From: an uncultured Eubacteriales bacterium
GTDB taxonomy: Bacteria > Bacillota > Clostridia > Oscillospirales > Oscillospiraceae
DNA length: 60,078 nucleotides
Reading direction: 5' to 3'
Assembly: GCA_900319465.1 (NCBI GenBank)
Contig: ONOL01000008.1
Location: 1 to 60,078 of the forward strand
The position numbers and the translations under genes were made by a program. This document shows, in pieces, positions 14,604-23,538 of the stretch. The first letter of the stretch is position 1, and the number at the start of each line of letters is the position of its first letter. A model generated the notes under the pieces. That model was not told where the DNA came from and searched no databases. It saw only the letters and a list, made by a program, of their open reading frames with translations.

Positions 14604-15297
14604 CTGACCTTTCTTTTAATATCGTTTTATAGGCTTCGCCGTATTTGGAGAAGCTCGCCTGCCTCACGCCGCCGGCCTCGAGGGCCTCCACCAGCCAGAG
14701 GGGGACGGCGTCCGCGGTCTTGACCTCGAACAGGCTCTGCTGCGGCAGCAGCAGATGCTGTCCGCCGGGCGCCGCCGTCAGCGTCATATCCTCCGTCCGG
14801 AAGCGGATGCGCTTGTCGAAGGTCGCCCGGAAATCGGGGTCGTCGGCCGCGTACCAGGGGCTGCGGTCGTAGCAGAGGTAGACGGCGGGGCGGATGTTCG
14901 CGTAAAAGTGCCTGAAGTAATCGATCTCCCGGCCGATCTGGCTGTCGCCGGGCAGGCCGGCGAGCCCCTCCATATAGTCCATGGCCTCGCGCTCGCTCAG
15001 GGCGATGCGGCGCTTGTAAACGACGCCTTTGTATTTCTTCTTGAGCTCCAGAAACACGCTGCCCTCGGGGGACACGCGGCCGTAGGAGCGCATGCGCAGC
15101 TTCTCCTTGTAGACCGGCTTTTCCATGGACGCGCGCACCAGCCGGTAATCGGGGGTGTCGAAGTAGACGTTGCAGATCGTGCTCTCCCCGTGCGGGTCCG
15201 GGACCATGCGGCCGCGGAAGGCCTGCTCGAGGATCGCGCGCTGGCGGCTGTCCACCAGGAACTTGATCTCCCGGCGCTGAAAAATTCCGTGATCCAT
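14587..15297 (-). CDS. VTC-domain protein (polyphosphate polymerase-like)
   Basis: A 236-residue protein of the VTC domain family (PF09359), the catalytic tunnel domain of the eukaryotic vacuolar polyphosphate polymerase. Charged residues that line the tunnel in this family are visible: RREIKFLVD at about 7-15, VYFDTPDY near 46, KEKLRMRSYGR near 65, ELKKKYKGVVYKRR near 85, RATFDKRIRFR near 170 and LFEVKT near 200. No membrane helix or SPX domain is present, so it should be cytosolic, perhaps docked on the DUF4956 partner. AAGGAGG precedes the ATG at 15297. First gene of the three-gene minus-strand cluster. No clear promoter was found just upstream. Bacterial members have not, to my knowledge, been well characterised. 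Confidence 0.87.
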   Translation of the reverse strand: MDHGIFQRREIKFLVDSRQRAILEQAFRGRMVPDPHGESTICNVYFDTPDYRLVRASMEKPVYKEKLRMRSYGRVSPEGSVFLELKKKYKGVVYKRRIALSEREAMDYMEGLAGLPGDSQIGREIDYFRHFYANIRPAVYLCYDRSPWYAADDPDFRATFDKRIRFRTEDMTLTAAPGGQHLLLPQQSLFEVKTADAVPLWLVEALEAGGVRQASFSKYGEAYKTILKERSGVLCA

Positions 15298-15413
15298 TTC
15301 TGTATCCTCCTTCCTTTGCTGTGCCCCCATGATAAACCGGCAAGCTTAGAGCAAACTTAGGAAAGGGCGGCGGAGAAAAAATTTTCGGCGGCGGCCGAGC
15401 GGGCGCCGGCGGC

Positions 15414-15442
15414 TTGCAAAAAACCGAGGCTTGCGCTATACT
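15414..15442 (+). promoter_or_regulatory. Promoter of the flavoprotein-hypA operon
   Basis: TTGCAA (15414-15419) and TATACT (15437-15442) are 17 bases apart, 71 bases before the ATG at 15514. Confidence 0.82.
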
Positions 15443-15513
15443 GAAAAATAGCAGGATATACGATCGAAAAGAAGAGTATCCCCACAGAAATAACGTTGAA
15501 GGAGAGAGAACGA

Positions 15514-18195
15514 ATGGCAGAACTCAGACCCAAAATCGTCAAGCTGTGTCAGGTCGTCGGCGGTTTGACCGGCGTTGTGAACAAGATCGACGAGAACGCT
15601 CCCGAGTATTACAGTCTGGCCGGCATCGTCACCGACGATGAGGCCGACGTCGCCATCGCCGCGGGCCTGCGCAAGGTCCGCACCGCCGCGTGGCTGGCCA
15701 AAAAGGTCGGCAAGCCCGTGGAGGAGGTGGAGAAGCTCGCCAAGCACCTCGCGTGGATCGGCGTCTTCCGCTGCACCTACAACAAGGAGCTCGGCGTGGA
15801 CGAATACTTCATGCAGATCTTTGCCCCCGGCATCATGGAGATGCTGGTTAACAACCAGGAGCTGCTCGATACACACCCCGAGGTCGGCCGCGCCTTCGAG
15901 GAGTACACCCGCATCCGCATGCAGACCATGTCCCCGCTGATCCCCGACGGCTACGGCCTGATGCGCGTCGTGCCCGTCGAGAGCGCGATCAAGGATCTGC
16001 CCGGCGTCAGCGATTACGAAAAGCTCAGCTACTATCTCAACAAATACGACACCTTCTGCGTTTCCCCCTGCTCCTGCCGCGCCTCCCGCAGCTCCATCAA
16101 CGACGGCTGCGGCCACCTGGCCGAGGAGATGTGCGTGCAGATGGGCAAGGGCGCGGAGCACTACATCCGCACCGGCCGCGCCCGTCAGATCACGCGCGAG
16201 GAGGCGCTGGAGATCATCACCCGCGCCGAGGAAAACGGCCTGATGCACGACATCCCCAACATCGAGGAGGCCGGCGAGAGCGCCGCCATCTGCAACTGCT
16301 GCGCCTGCGCCTGCTTCGGCCTGCGCGTCGGCCTGATGTTCGGCGCGCGCGACGCGATCCGCTCCAACTTCCAGGCGGAGGTCGACGAGGCGAAATGCGT
16401 GGCCTGCGCCCAGTGCGTCGAGGTCTGCCCCGCCAACGCCCTGAAGCTCGGCCAGAAGCTCTGCTCCACCGTGAACATCGCCCCGGCCAGCTACGTCAAG
16501 CTCTCCGAGCACATCGTCTCCAAGGCGGCCTGGAACCCCGACTACCGCGAAAACCGCGAGGACGTGCTGCCCTCCGGCACCGCGCCGTGCAAGGTGGCCT
16601 GCCCGGCCCACATCCCCGTGCAGGGCTATCTCAAGCTTGCCGCCCAGGGCCGCTATGAGGACGCGCTCGAGCTGATCCGCACCGAGAACCCGCTGCCCGC
16701 CGTCTGCGGCCGCATCTGCAACAAGAAGTGCGAGCAGGAATGCACCCGCGGCGGCGTGGACGAGGCCGTCGCCATCGACGAGGTCAAGCGCTTCATCGCC
16801 GACCACGACCTCAACAGCGAAAACCGCCGCATCCCCAAGATGGTCAACCAGACCGGCAAGCCCTTCACCGAGAAGATCGCCGTCATCGGCGCCGGCCCCG
16901 CGGGCCTGAGCTGCGCCTACTTCCTGGCAAAGAAGGGCTATCCCGTCACGGTCTTCGACCGCAACCCGGTCCCCGGCGGCATGCTCACGATGGGCATCCC
17001 CAACTTCCGCCTCGAAAAGGACGTGCTCAACGCCGAGATCGACGTGATCCGCCAGATGGGCGTGGAGTTCAAGTGCGGCGTCGAGGTTGGGAAGGACGTG
17101 ACGCTCGCGCAGCTGCGCGAGCAGGGCTACAAGGGCTTCTACCTCGCCATCGGCGCGCAGAAGTCCGCCCCGATGAACCTGCCCGGCGAAGAGCTCGAGG
17201 GCGTGTTCGGCGGCGTGGATTTCCTGCGCGAGGTCAACCTCGGCAAGACGCCCGGGATCGGCAAGCGCTGCGCCGTCGTCGGCGCGGGCAACGTCGCGAT
17301 GGACGTCTGCCGCACCGCCGTGCGCCTCGGCGCGGAGGAAACATATATCGTCTACCGCCGTTCGCAGGCCGAGATGCCCGCCGACCCCGAGGAAGCCGAA
17401 GAGGCCATGGAGGAGGGCGTGCAGTTCCGCTTCCTCAACGCCCCCGTCGAGATCCTCGGCGAAAACGGCAAAGTCACCGGACTCAAGGTGGAGATCATGG
17501 CGCTCGGCGAGCCCGACGAAAAGGGCCGCCGCAAGCCCGTCGGCACCGGGAAATTCGAGACGATCGAGGTCGATTCCGTCATCGGCGCGATCGGCCAGAA
17601 GGTCGATCTCGGCGCGCTCGATCTCGGCCATGCGGTCACGACGAAGAAGGGGACCGTCGAGGCCGACGCCCTCACCTACCAGAGCGGCGAGAGCGATATC
17701 TTCGTCGGCGGCGACGTGTACACCGGCCCGAGCTTTGCCATCAACGCCATCGCGGCCGGCAAGGAGGCCGCCATCTCCCTGCACCGCTACGTCCACCCCG
17801 GCCAGACCCTGACCATGGGCCGCGACCGCCGCGTCTACCGCGCGCTGGACAAGGAGCATGTGCAGCTCGACGTGGCCGGCTTCGACAGCGGGCACCGTCA
17901 GGTGCGCGGCTACAACGCAGAGAAGGCCAAAACCTTCTCCGACGCCCGCGTCACCTTCACCGAGGAGCAGGTGCGCAAGGAGTGCTCCCGCTGCCTGGGC
18001 TGCGGCGCGACGAAGGTCGATCCCTACCTCTGCATCGGCTGCGGCATCTGCACCACCCGCTGCAAGTTCGACGCCATCCACCTCAAGAAGGTGCGCGACT
18101 GGCACGCCGGCACCTTCGAGACGATGCCGATCAAGGCGGCCGCCAACATCGTGCGCAAGACCGGCGGCATCATCAAGAGGGCGGTCAAGAAGTAA
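15514..18195 (+). CDS. Multi-cluster Fe-S/FAD/NAD(P) oxidoreductase (GltD-like core)
   Basis: An 893-residue soluble redox protein. Residues 1-100 look like a helical or winged-helix region (TAAWLAKKVGKPVEEVEKLAK). Residues about 180-310 hold Cys clusters (CVSPCSCRASR, CNCCACACFG, then a 4Fe-4S motif CVACAQCVEVCP). Residues about 355-440 are a GltD-type N-terminal Fe-S domain (CKVACPAHIPVQGYL ... CGRICNKKCEQECTRG). FAD binding is at about 458 (GAGPAGLSCAY) and NAD(P)H binding at about 587 (GAGNVAMD). The C-terminus adds two more clusters (CSRCLGCGAT, CIGCGICTTRC, 824-850). Relatives move electrons from NAD(P)H to ferredoxin-like clusters; the partner substrate is unknown. AAGGAG precedes the ATG; the stop overlaps the hypA start by 1 base. 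Confidence 0.85.
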   Translation: MAELRPKIVKLCQVVGGLTGVVNKIDENAPEYYSLAGIVTDDEADVAIAAGLRKVRTAAWLAKKVGKPVEEVEKLAKHLAWIGVFRCTYNKELGVDEYFMQIFAPGIMEMLVNNQELLDTHPEVGRAFEEYTRIRMQTMSPLIPDGYGLMRVVPVESAIKDLPGVSDYEKLSYYLNKYDTFCVSPCSCRASRSSINDGCGHLAEEMCVQMGKGAEHYIRTGRARQITREEALEIITRAEENGLMHDIPNIEEAGESAAICNCCACACFGLRVGLMFGARDAIRSNFQAEVDEAKCVACAQCVEVCPANALKLGQKLCSTVNIAPASYVKLSEHIVSKAAWNPDYRENREDVLPSGTAPCKVACPAHIPVQGYLKLAAQGRYEDALELIRTENPLPAVCGRICNKKCEQECTRGGVDEAVAIDEVKRFIADHDLNSENRRIPKMVNQTGKPFTEKIAVIGAGPAGLSCAYFLAKKGYPVTVFDRNPVPGGMLTMGIPNFRLEKDVLNAEIDVIRQMGVEFKCGVEVGKDVTLAQLREQGYKGFYLAIGAQKSAPMNLPGEELEGVFGGVDFLREVNLGKTPGIGKRCAVVGAGNVAMDVCRTAVRLGAEETYIVYRRSQAEMPADPEEAEEAMEEGVQFRFLNAPVEILGENGKVTGLKVEIMALGEPDEKGRRKPVGTGKFETIEVDSVIGAIGQKVDLGALDLGHAVTTKKGTVEADALTYQSGESDIFVGGDVYTGPSFAINAIAAGKEAAISLHRYVHPGQTLTMGRDRRVYRALDKEHVQLDVAGFDSGHRQVRGYNAEKAKTFSDARVTFTEEQVRKECSRCLGCGATKVDPYLCIGCGICTTRCKFDAIHLKKVRDWHAGTFETMPIKAAANIVRKTGGIIKRAVKK

Positions 18196-18536
18196 TGCAC
18201 GAGCTGGGGATCTGCGACGCGCTGCTGAAAATGGTGCGCGGCATCATGAAGGACGAGGAGCTGACGGAGATTGAGAGCATCACCGTCGAGGTCGGCTCGC
18301 TCAGCGGGGTCATGCCGAGCTTCCTGGCCGACTGCTGGGTCGCCGTCGCCGACGGCACCGAGCTGCAGGAGACGGAGTTCGTGATCGAGGAGCTCGCCGG
18401 CACCGCCTCCTGCATGGACTGCGGCGCGGAGTTCACCGCCGACCTCAACGACCTCCGGTGCCCGAAATGCCGCGGGAACAAGCTCATGCCGCTCACGGGC
18501 CGGGATCTGACGCTCAAGGAGATCCTGGCGCCATAG
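18195..18536 (+). CDS. hypA: HypA/HybF hydrogenase nickel-incorporation protein
   Basis: A 113-residue metallochaperone. It begins MHELGI, with His2 the Ni ligand in HypA; GLU-rich EIESITVEVGSLSGV follows, and the zinc site is CMDCG ... CPKC at about residues 74-94. HypA hands Ni2+ to [NiFe] hydrogenase or urease maturation factors. Here no hypB-F or hydrogenase gene is present; the gene is coupled (TAATG) to the multi-cluster flavoprotein. Either it serves a hydrogenase encoded elsewhere or it has a role tied to the flavoprotein. Length and metal residues are normal. Confidence 0.92.
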   Translation: MHELGICDALLKMVRGIMKDEELTEIESITVEVGSLSGVMPSFLADCWVAVADGTELQETEFVIEELAGTASCMDCGAEFTADLNDLRCPKCRGNKLMPLTGRDLTLKEILAP

Positions 18537-18580
18537 CCGCGGAAGCGGTCAAACACGCCGGAAGAGGATACGGTATCAGG

Positions 18581-18615
18581 AAAGCGGGAGGAGCTGTGCT
18601 TCTCCCGCTTTCGTT
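18581..18615 (+). terminator. Terminator after hypA
   Basis: AAAGCGGGAG (18581-18590) and CTCCCGCTTT (18602-18611) form a 10-bp stem followed by CGTTGGTTTT. The 349 bases between hypA and the binding-protein gene hold only this hairpin, the promoter at 18695 and a leader. Confidence 0.8.
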
Positions 18616-18694
18616 GGTTTTCCACAAAAAAATTTTGCAAAAGCCCGGAAATTTGCGGAATTGATGTAATTTCGATTTAGTCCGGTAAAAGGGC

Positions 18695-18723
18695 TTGCAC
18701 TTTCAAAAACGGTATGATAAAAT
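18695..18723 (+). promoter_or_regulatory. Promoter of the peptide transporter operon
   Basis: TTGCAC (18695-18700) and TAAAAT (18718-18723) are 17 bases apart; TATGAT overlaps just before. The leader of about 155 nt contains the inverted repeat GGAAAGC-N3-GCTTTCC but no recognised riboswitch. Confidence 0.65.
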
Positions 18724-18885
18724 CTAAGCTATCCAATAGAGACGATGGGGTAATATTGCATAAATTTCGGGCTTTCATTTTATGGAAAAGCACGATGACT
18801 GCGCGGAAAGCCGCGCTTTCCGACCTGTGAACTCCGCCCCCGAGGGGCCTGTTCAAAATACACAATCCAACAAGGAGGAAACAAA

Positions 18886-20979
18886 ATGAAGAAGTTCATC
18901 GCATTGCTGATGGCTGTTGCCATGGTTCTGAGCCTGGCCGCCTGCGGCAGTAGCAATGAAACCAGCGCCCCTGCTGCGGAAGCTCCCGCGACCGAGGCTC
19001 CCGCCGCTGAGGCTCCCGCTGCGGAAGAGCCCGATGCCGAGGCCTCCGCTGCCGAGGAAGCCGCTCCCGCTGAGGAAACCGCTGCGGAAGAGACCAGAAA
19101 TGAAGTTGACACGTATAACATGCTTTATGCGTTCAACATCACCACGCTGGACTATCTGTACGACAACCACAGCACCAACGGCGACTTCACCGCGAACTTC
19201 ACCGAAGGCCTGCTGACCCAGGACAACCACGGCGTTCTCGTTCCGGGCATGGCCATCGAGTGGGCCCCCAATGATGACGCTTCCGAGTGGACCTTCACCA
19301 TCCGCGACGACGCGGTGTGGTCCACCAGCGACGGCGAAGTGTACGACTACGTCACCGCGGAAGACTTCGTCACCGGCCTCAAGCACGCCGCTGACTCCAA
19401 CAGCCTGGTGCTTGGCCTTGTCAAGAACCTGATCGTCGGCCTGGCTGATTACGCCGACGGCACCGGCAGCTGGGACGACGTCGGCATCAAGGCTGACGGC
19501 AACAAGCTGACCTACACCCTGACCGCCCCCTGCGGCTACTTCGACGGCCTGACCACCTACAACGTCCTCAGACCCGTGAACGCTGAGTTCCTCGAATCCC
19601 AGGGCGAGAACTTCGGCGCTGTCGATCCTTCCTCCATCCTGTACAACGGCTGCTACATCCTCACCTCCGTCGTTCCCGGCCAGGAAGTCAGGTTCGACGC
19701 CAACCCCAACTACTATGACAAGGACAACGTCCATGTCCAGCACGTCAACGTCACCTACACCGACGGCAAGGACCCGATGCAGAACTTCAACATGTTCGTC
19801 AACGGCGAAGTGACCACCACCGCCATCCAGCTCGGCCAGCCCGAGATGGTCGCGAAGGCCAACGAGCTCTTCCCGAACAACCAGTTCAAGGGCATGACCA
19901 CCTCCACCTCCTTCTGGGGCGCCTTCAACTGGGACAGACAGTCCTTCGCCCTGTGGACCGACGAGAACGTCAGCACCACTGCCAAGACCTCTGACGAGCA
20001 GAAGGCCGACGCCCATGCCGCCATCCTCAACAAGAACTTCCGTCTCGGCGTCTACGCCGCGTTCTCCATGCAGGCCTACTACGAAGTGGTCCTGGGCGAC
20101 ATCGCGATCGACAGATGCAGAAACACCCTGACTCCTTACACCTTCGCCGCTCTGAGCACCGGCGAGTCCTACGGTTCCCTCGTCACCAAGTACCTCGAGC
20201 AGGAGAACGAAGCCTTTGCCGGCATCGACCTGAACGACGGCCAGGACGCCTGGTACAATCCTGAGAGAGCTGTCGCCTTCATGGAGAAGGCCAAGGAAGA
20301 GCTCGGCGACTCCGTCTCCTCTTGGCCCGTGCACCTCGACATGGTCGAGAACGGCACCGACGAGCAGACCAAGAACATGGCTATTGCCATGCAGAACTGC
20401 ATTGAGAGCGCGATCGGCGATTACGTCAAGATCGACCTCATCTTCCTCGATAACGACGAGCAGGTCAACGACGCTTTCTACACCAACGTGCGCGGCGAAG
20501 ACAACTCCGTCGACCTCGCCTTCGCGGCCGGCTGGGGCCCCGACTACGGCGATCCCTACACCTACATCCACTGCTTCGATCCGGTTGACGGCGACATGAT
20601 GCTCTACTCCGGCATTACCCCGATCATCACCGCCGACACCGAGCGTCCCGAGTCCCAGACCGAGGCCCTCGAGGCCATCGGCCTTGCCGACCTCAAGGCG
20701 CTCATGGATGAGGCCAACGCCTCCACCGGCGACAAGCGCATCGACCTCTTCGCGCAGGTCGAGGCCAAGCTGCTTGCCAACGGCATCCTCAGACCCTTCG
20801 CCACCCGCGGCGCCGGCCTCGGCGTCTCCAAGGTCAAGCCCTTCTCCGCCGGCTACGGCCTCTACGGTCAGGCTTCGACCAACATCGTTCCTTACTTCAA
20901 GTACATGGTCGTGTACGATCAGCCCATTACCGCTGACGAGTACTACGCCGCCAAGGAAGCCTGGCTCGCCGGCGAATAA
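18886..20979 (+). CDS. Peptide ABC transporter substrate-binding lipoprotein (family 5)
   Basis: A 697-residue lipoprotein, longer than most DppA/OppA proteins (about 540), with a lipobox LAAC at residue 20 and an Ala/Glu/Pro-rich flexible spacer to about residue 70. The fold of solute-binding family 5 (SBP_bac_5) follows: TDFTANFTEGLL-type start, GMAIEWAPNDDASEWTFTIRDDAVW near 125-150, and DYVTAEDFVTGLKHA near 160. The extra length is spread through the central lobe. It would capture peptides outside the membrane and hand them to the two permeases encoded just downstream. AGGAGG precedes the ATG. First and, judging by the hairpin after it, most abundant product of the operon. Confidence 0.93.
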   Translation: MKKFIALLMAVAMVLSLAACGSSNETSAPAAEAPATEAPAAEAPAAEEPDAEASAAEEAAPAEETAAEETRNEVDTYNMLYAFNITTLDYLYDNHSTNGDFTANFTEGLLTQDNHGVLVPGMAIEWAPNDDASEWTFTIRDDAVWSTSDGEVYDYVTAEDFVTGLKHAADSNSLVLGLVKNLIVGLADYADGTGSWDDVGIKADGNKLTYTLTAPCGYFDGLTTYNVLRPVNAEFLESQGENFGAVDPSSILYNGCYILTSVVPGQEVRFDANPNYYDKDNVHVQHVNVTYTDGKDPMQNFNMFVNGEVTTTAIQLGQPEMVAKANELFPNNQFKGMTTSTSFWGAFNWDRQSFALWTDENVSTTAKTSDEQKADAHAAILNKNFRLGVYAAFSMQAYYEVVLGDIAIDRCRNTLTPYTFAALSTGESYGSLVTKYLEQENEAFAGIDLNDGQDAWYNPERAVAFMEKAKEELGDSVSSWPVHLDMVENGTDEQTKNMAIAMQNCIESAIGDYVKIDLIFLDNDEQVNDAFYTNVRGEDNSVDLAFAAGWGPDYGDPYTYIHCFDPVDGDMMLYSGITPIITADTERPESQTEALEAIGLADLKALMDEANASTGDKRIDLFAQVEAKLLANGILRPFATRGAGLGVSKVKPFSAGYGLYGQASTNIVPYFKYMVVYDQPITADEYYAAKEAWLAGE

Positions 20980-21030
20980 TCGCCTCGAAGCCTCTTCCCG
21001 GTAAAGAACCCGCATAAGAAATCAGAAATT

Positions 21031-21062
21031 AAGAGCTAGAAGAGCTCGCTCCTCTAGCTCTT
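21031..21062 (+). terminator. Intercistronic stem-loop after the binding-protein gene
   Basis: AAGAGCTAGA (21031-21040) pairs with TCTAGCTCTT (21053-21062), with further inner GAG/CTC pairing. There is no long U-tract, so it is more likely a partial terminator or 3' stabiliser that keeps binding-protein mRNA in excess over the permease genes. Confidence 0.65.
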
Positions 21063-21088
21063 AGTTTCTCTTGTTAGGAGTTGTTCCC

Positions 21089-22588
21089 ATGAGTAAGGGT
21101 TATATCCGTAATAGACTGCTCAGATCAGTCATCTCCATCCTGATCATCATGCTGATCGTCTTTACCCTGGTCTATTCGCTCGTCCCGCGCAACAGCATTT
21201 TCTCCGGCGACGACGGATACAGGAAGCTGGCCGCAAAGCCGGACGACAAGACCGACTACGTATACAATATCTGGCAGAAGCTCGGATATCTGACGTTTGT
21301 CCGCTCTTCCGACTACTTCCAGACGCTCTATGCCGTCGATTCTCCGGAAATGGCGGAAGCGCTGCAGCCCGGATCGGAAGCGGCCGAGCAGTTCAAGGCC
21401 AAGTACGAGGCGGATGGCTATACGGTCGAAGCGTACACCAAAAGCGGCCGCTACTACGCCTATAAGGACGTTCCGATCATCAAGCATGTTGCGATTTGGT
21501 TTGCGAACCTGATCAAGATCGACACGCCGTGGTCCGTCAAGGATGAAAACAATCCCGATCTGAAGCGCGGCCTCTCCTTCGGCCTGACTGAATCCGGCGG
21601 CGTTGCGCTCATCGGCAGCGGTACGACTCATAAGTATCTGCTTTATACCGACAGCCACTTCCCCTGGCTGCACCAGAACATCATCAAGCTCAACTTCGGT
21701 GATTCCTATCCCACCTATCAGGGCCTTGACGTGATGACCGTCCTGTTCCAGACACAGGGGACAGAGGTCAAGCGGCCCGTTACTTATGCTACCGGCAAAG
21801 AGGGCGAGTCCGGCATCATCTTCGGTACCCTCACCTACAAGACGATCCTCGACCGCATGGACAGGCAGAAGTTCACCGACAACTACGCTACCTTCCGTAC
21901 GGCGAAGAATCAACCCTCCATGATCGGCACTTCCTTTATCATCGGCGTTTTCTCCTTGCTCATCGCTTACGGCCTCGGCCTTCCCATCGGCGTTCTGATG
22001 GCGAGACAGAAGGACAAGCTTGCCGACAAGCTCGGCATGGTCTATATCATCTTTATTATCGCGGTACCTTCCCTTGCATACATCTACCTCTTCAGGTATT
22101 TAGCCACTGCGGCCTTCGATCTGCCGAGCGTGTTCACAACCTACGGCGCCTCGGACATCAGATCGTGGATACTGCCTACCGTTTCCCTTGCGCTTCCGTC
22201 CATTGCCGGTCTCATGCTTTGGACGAGAAGATACGTTGTCGATCAGATGAGTCAGGACTATGTGAAATTCGCCAAGGCGAAGGGCCTGAACCAGAGAGAG
22301 ATCTTCAACGGCCATATCTTTAAAAACGCGATCATCCCGATCGCGCAGGGCATCCCGGCGTCTCTTGCGGGGTGCATCGCCGGCGCGATCATTACCGAAT
22401 CCATCTACGCCGTCGGCGGCATGGGCAAGATGCTTCCCGACGCCATCCAGCAGCACAACAACGTGATGGTCGTGGCGCTGGCGTTCCTGTTCGCCACCAT
22501 TTCGGTGCTGTCCGTGTTGGCCGGCGACATCATCCTGACGAAAGTCGATCCGCGTATTTCGCTCACAGAAAAGGCAGGGAGATCATAA
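21089..22588 (+). CDS. Peptide ABC transporter permease, DppB/OppB type
   Basis: A 499-residue permease. After TM1 (ISILIIMLIVFTLVYSL, about 13-30) comes a long extracytoplasmic insertion of about 240 residues before the five C-terminal helices that begin at FIIGVFSLLIAYGLG; this long form is common in Clostridia OppB. The cytoplasmic EAA-type coupling loop is around RRYVVDQMSQDYVKFAKAKG with GLNQREIFNGHIFKNA, and the family end GDIILTKVDPRI is present. TTAGGAG precedes the ATG at 21089. Stop and next start overlap (TAATG), so translation is coupled. Confidence 0.92.
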   Translation: MSKGYIRNRLLRSVISILIIMLIVFTLVYSLVPRNSIFSGDDGYRKLAAKPDDKTDYVYNIWQKLGYLTFVRSSDYFQTLYAVDSPEMAEALQPGSEAAEQFKAKYEADGYTVEAYTKSGRYYAYKDVPIIKHVAIWFANLIKIDTPWSVKDENNPDLKRGLSFGLTESGGVALIGSGTTHKYLLYTDSHFPWLHQNIIKLNFGDSYPTYQGLDVMTVLFQTQGTEVKRPVTYATGKEGESGIIFGTLTYKTILDRMDRQKFTDNYATFRTAKNQPSMIGTSFIIGVFSLLIAYGLGLPIGVLMARQKDKLADKLGMVYIIFIIAVPSLAYIYLFRYLATAAFDLPSVFTTYGASDIRSWILPTVSLALPSIAGLMLWTRRYVVDQMSQDYVKFAKAKGLNQREIFNGHIFKNAIIPIAQGIPASLAGCIAGAIITESIYAVGGMGKMLPDAIQQHNNVMVVALAFLFATISVLSVLAGDIILTKVDPRISLTEKAGRS

Positions 22589-23526
22589 TGGAAGAGAATA
22601 GTGTGAAATACGACAGCGATCTCTTCGAGTTTGCTTCCTACGACAAAGACGAATCCGAACATATCGCCGCCCCGAAGTACTCCTACTGGAAGTCGGTCTG
22701 GCGCACCTTCGTGAAGGATAAGTTTACGGTTGGTGTCGCCATCCTGCTGCTGATCCTGATCCTCTTCGCGCTGATCCAGCCGTCCGTTTCCGGTTACGAT
22801 CCGCTCATCGCCCCGAACATCAACAATTCGGAGATGAGGTTCATCAAGCCCTGCGCCGAGCATATCTTCGGTACCGACAACGTCGGCAACGAGGTGTTCG
22901 ACGTGGTGTGGGCCGGCGCGAAAAACTCCATCATCATCAGCTTCGTCTGCACTTTCATCACGATGGTCCTCGGCGTTGTCATCGGCGCGGTCTGGGGCTT
23001 TTCCAAGAAGATAGACAAGTGGATGCTTGAGGTCTACAATGTCGTGGCCAACGTCCCGTTCCTGCTTCTGGCGATGATCCTTTCCTACGTTCTCGGTGCC
23101 GGCATGGGCACGCTGATCTTTGTCATGTGCGTAACTGAGTGGGTGTTCGTCGCCTTCTTTATCCGCACGCAGGTCATGATCATCCGCGACAGGGAGTACA
23201 ACCTTGCCTCCAAGTGCCTCGGCACAAGCAACTGGACCATGATCAAGAACAATATCCTTCCGTATCTGATCTCCGTCATTATGACCTATGTCTCCAGAAT
23301 GGTTCCGTCCCTCATCTCTTATGAGGTGTTCCTTTCGTATATGGGACTCGGTCTGGGTGTTACCAAAGCGTCTCTCGGCAGGATGATCTCGATCTACACC
23401 TCGTACATGAACGGCTATCCGCATCTGTTCTGGATCCCGGTCACCGTGCTCGCTATTCTGTCCATTTCGCTCTATATCGTCGGCCAGAAGCTCGCGGACG
23501 CCGCTGACCCGCGGACGCATATGTAA
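22588..23526 (+). CDS. Peptide ABC transporter permease, DppC/OppC type
   Basis: A 312-residue permease with the OppC N-terminal cytoplasmic stretch, TM1 at about 50-68 (VGVAILLLILILFALIQP), the family segment HIFGTDNVGNEVFDVVWAGAKNSI near 90, and the coupling loop EYNLASKCLGTSNWTMIKNNILP near 210. It ends GQKLADAADPRTHM as expected. Forms the channel with the preceding permease. The ATG overlaps the previous stop by 1 base. Confidence 0.93.
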   Translation: MEENSVKYDSDLFEFASYDKDESEHIAAPKYSYWKSVWRTFVKDKFTVGVAILLLILILFALIQPSVSGYDPLIAPNINNSEMRFIKPCAEHIFGTDNVGNEVFDVVWAGAKNSIIISFVCTFITMVLGVVIGAVWGFSKKIDKWMLEVYNVVANVPFLLLAMILSYVLGAGMGTLIFVMCVTEWVFVAFFIRTQVMIIRDREYNLASKCLGTSNWTMIKNNILPYLISVIMTYVSRMVPSLISYEVFLSYMGLGLGVTKASLGRMISIYTSYMNGYPHLFWIPVTVLAILSISLYIVGQKLADAADPRTHM

Positions 23527-23538
23527 GGGGGCGGAACA

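Noticed and set aside
15436-18105. Long open frame on the minus strand opposite the flavoprotein
   Set aside because: Composition is low-complexity (His/Asp/Gln/Val-rich) without domains or ribosome site; it mirrors the strong codon bias of the plus-strand gene.
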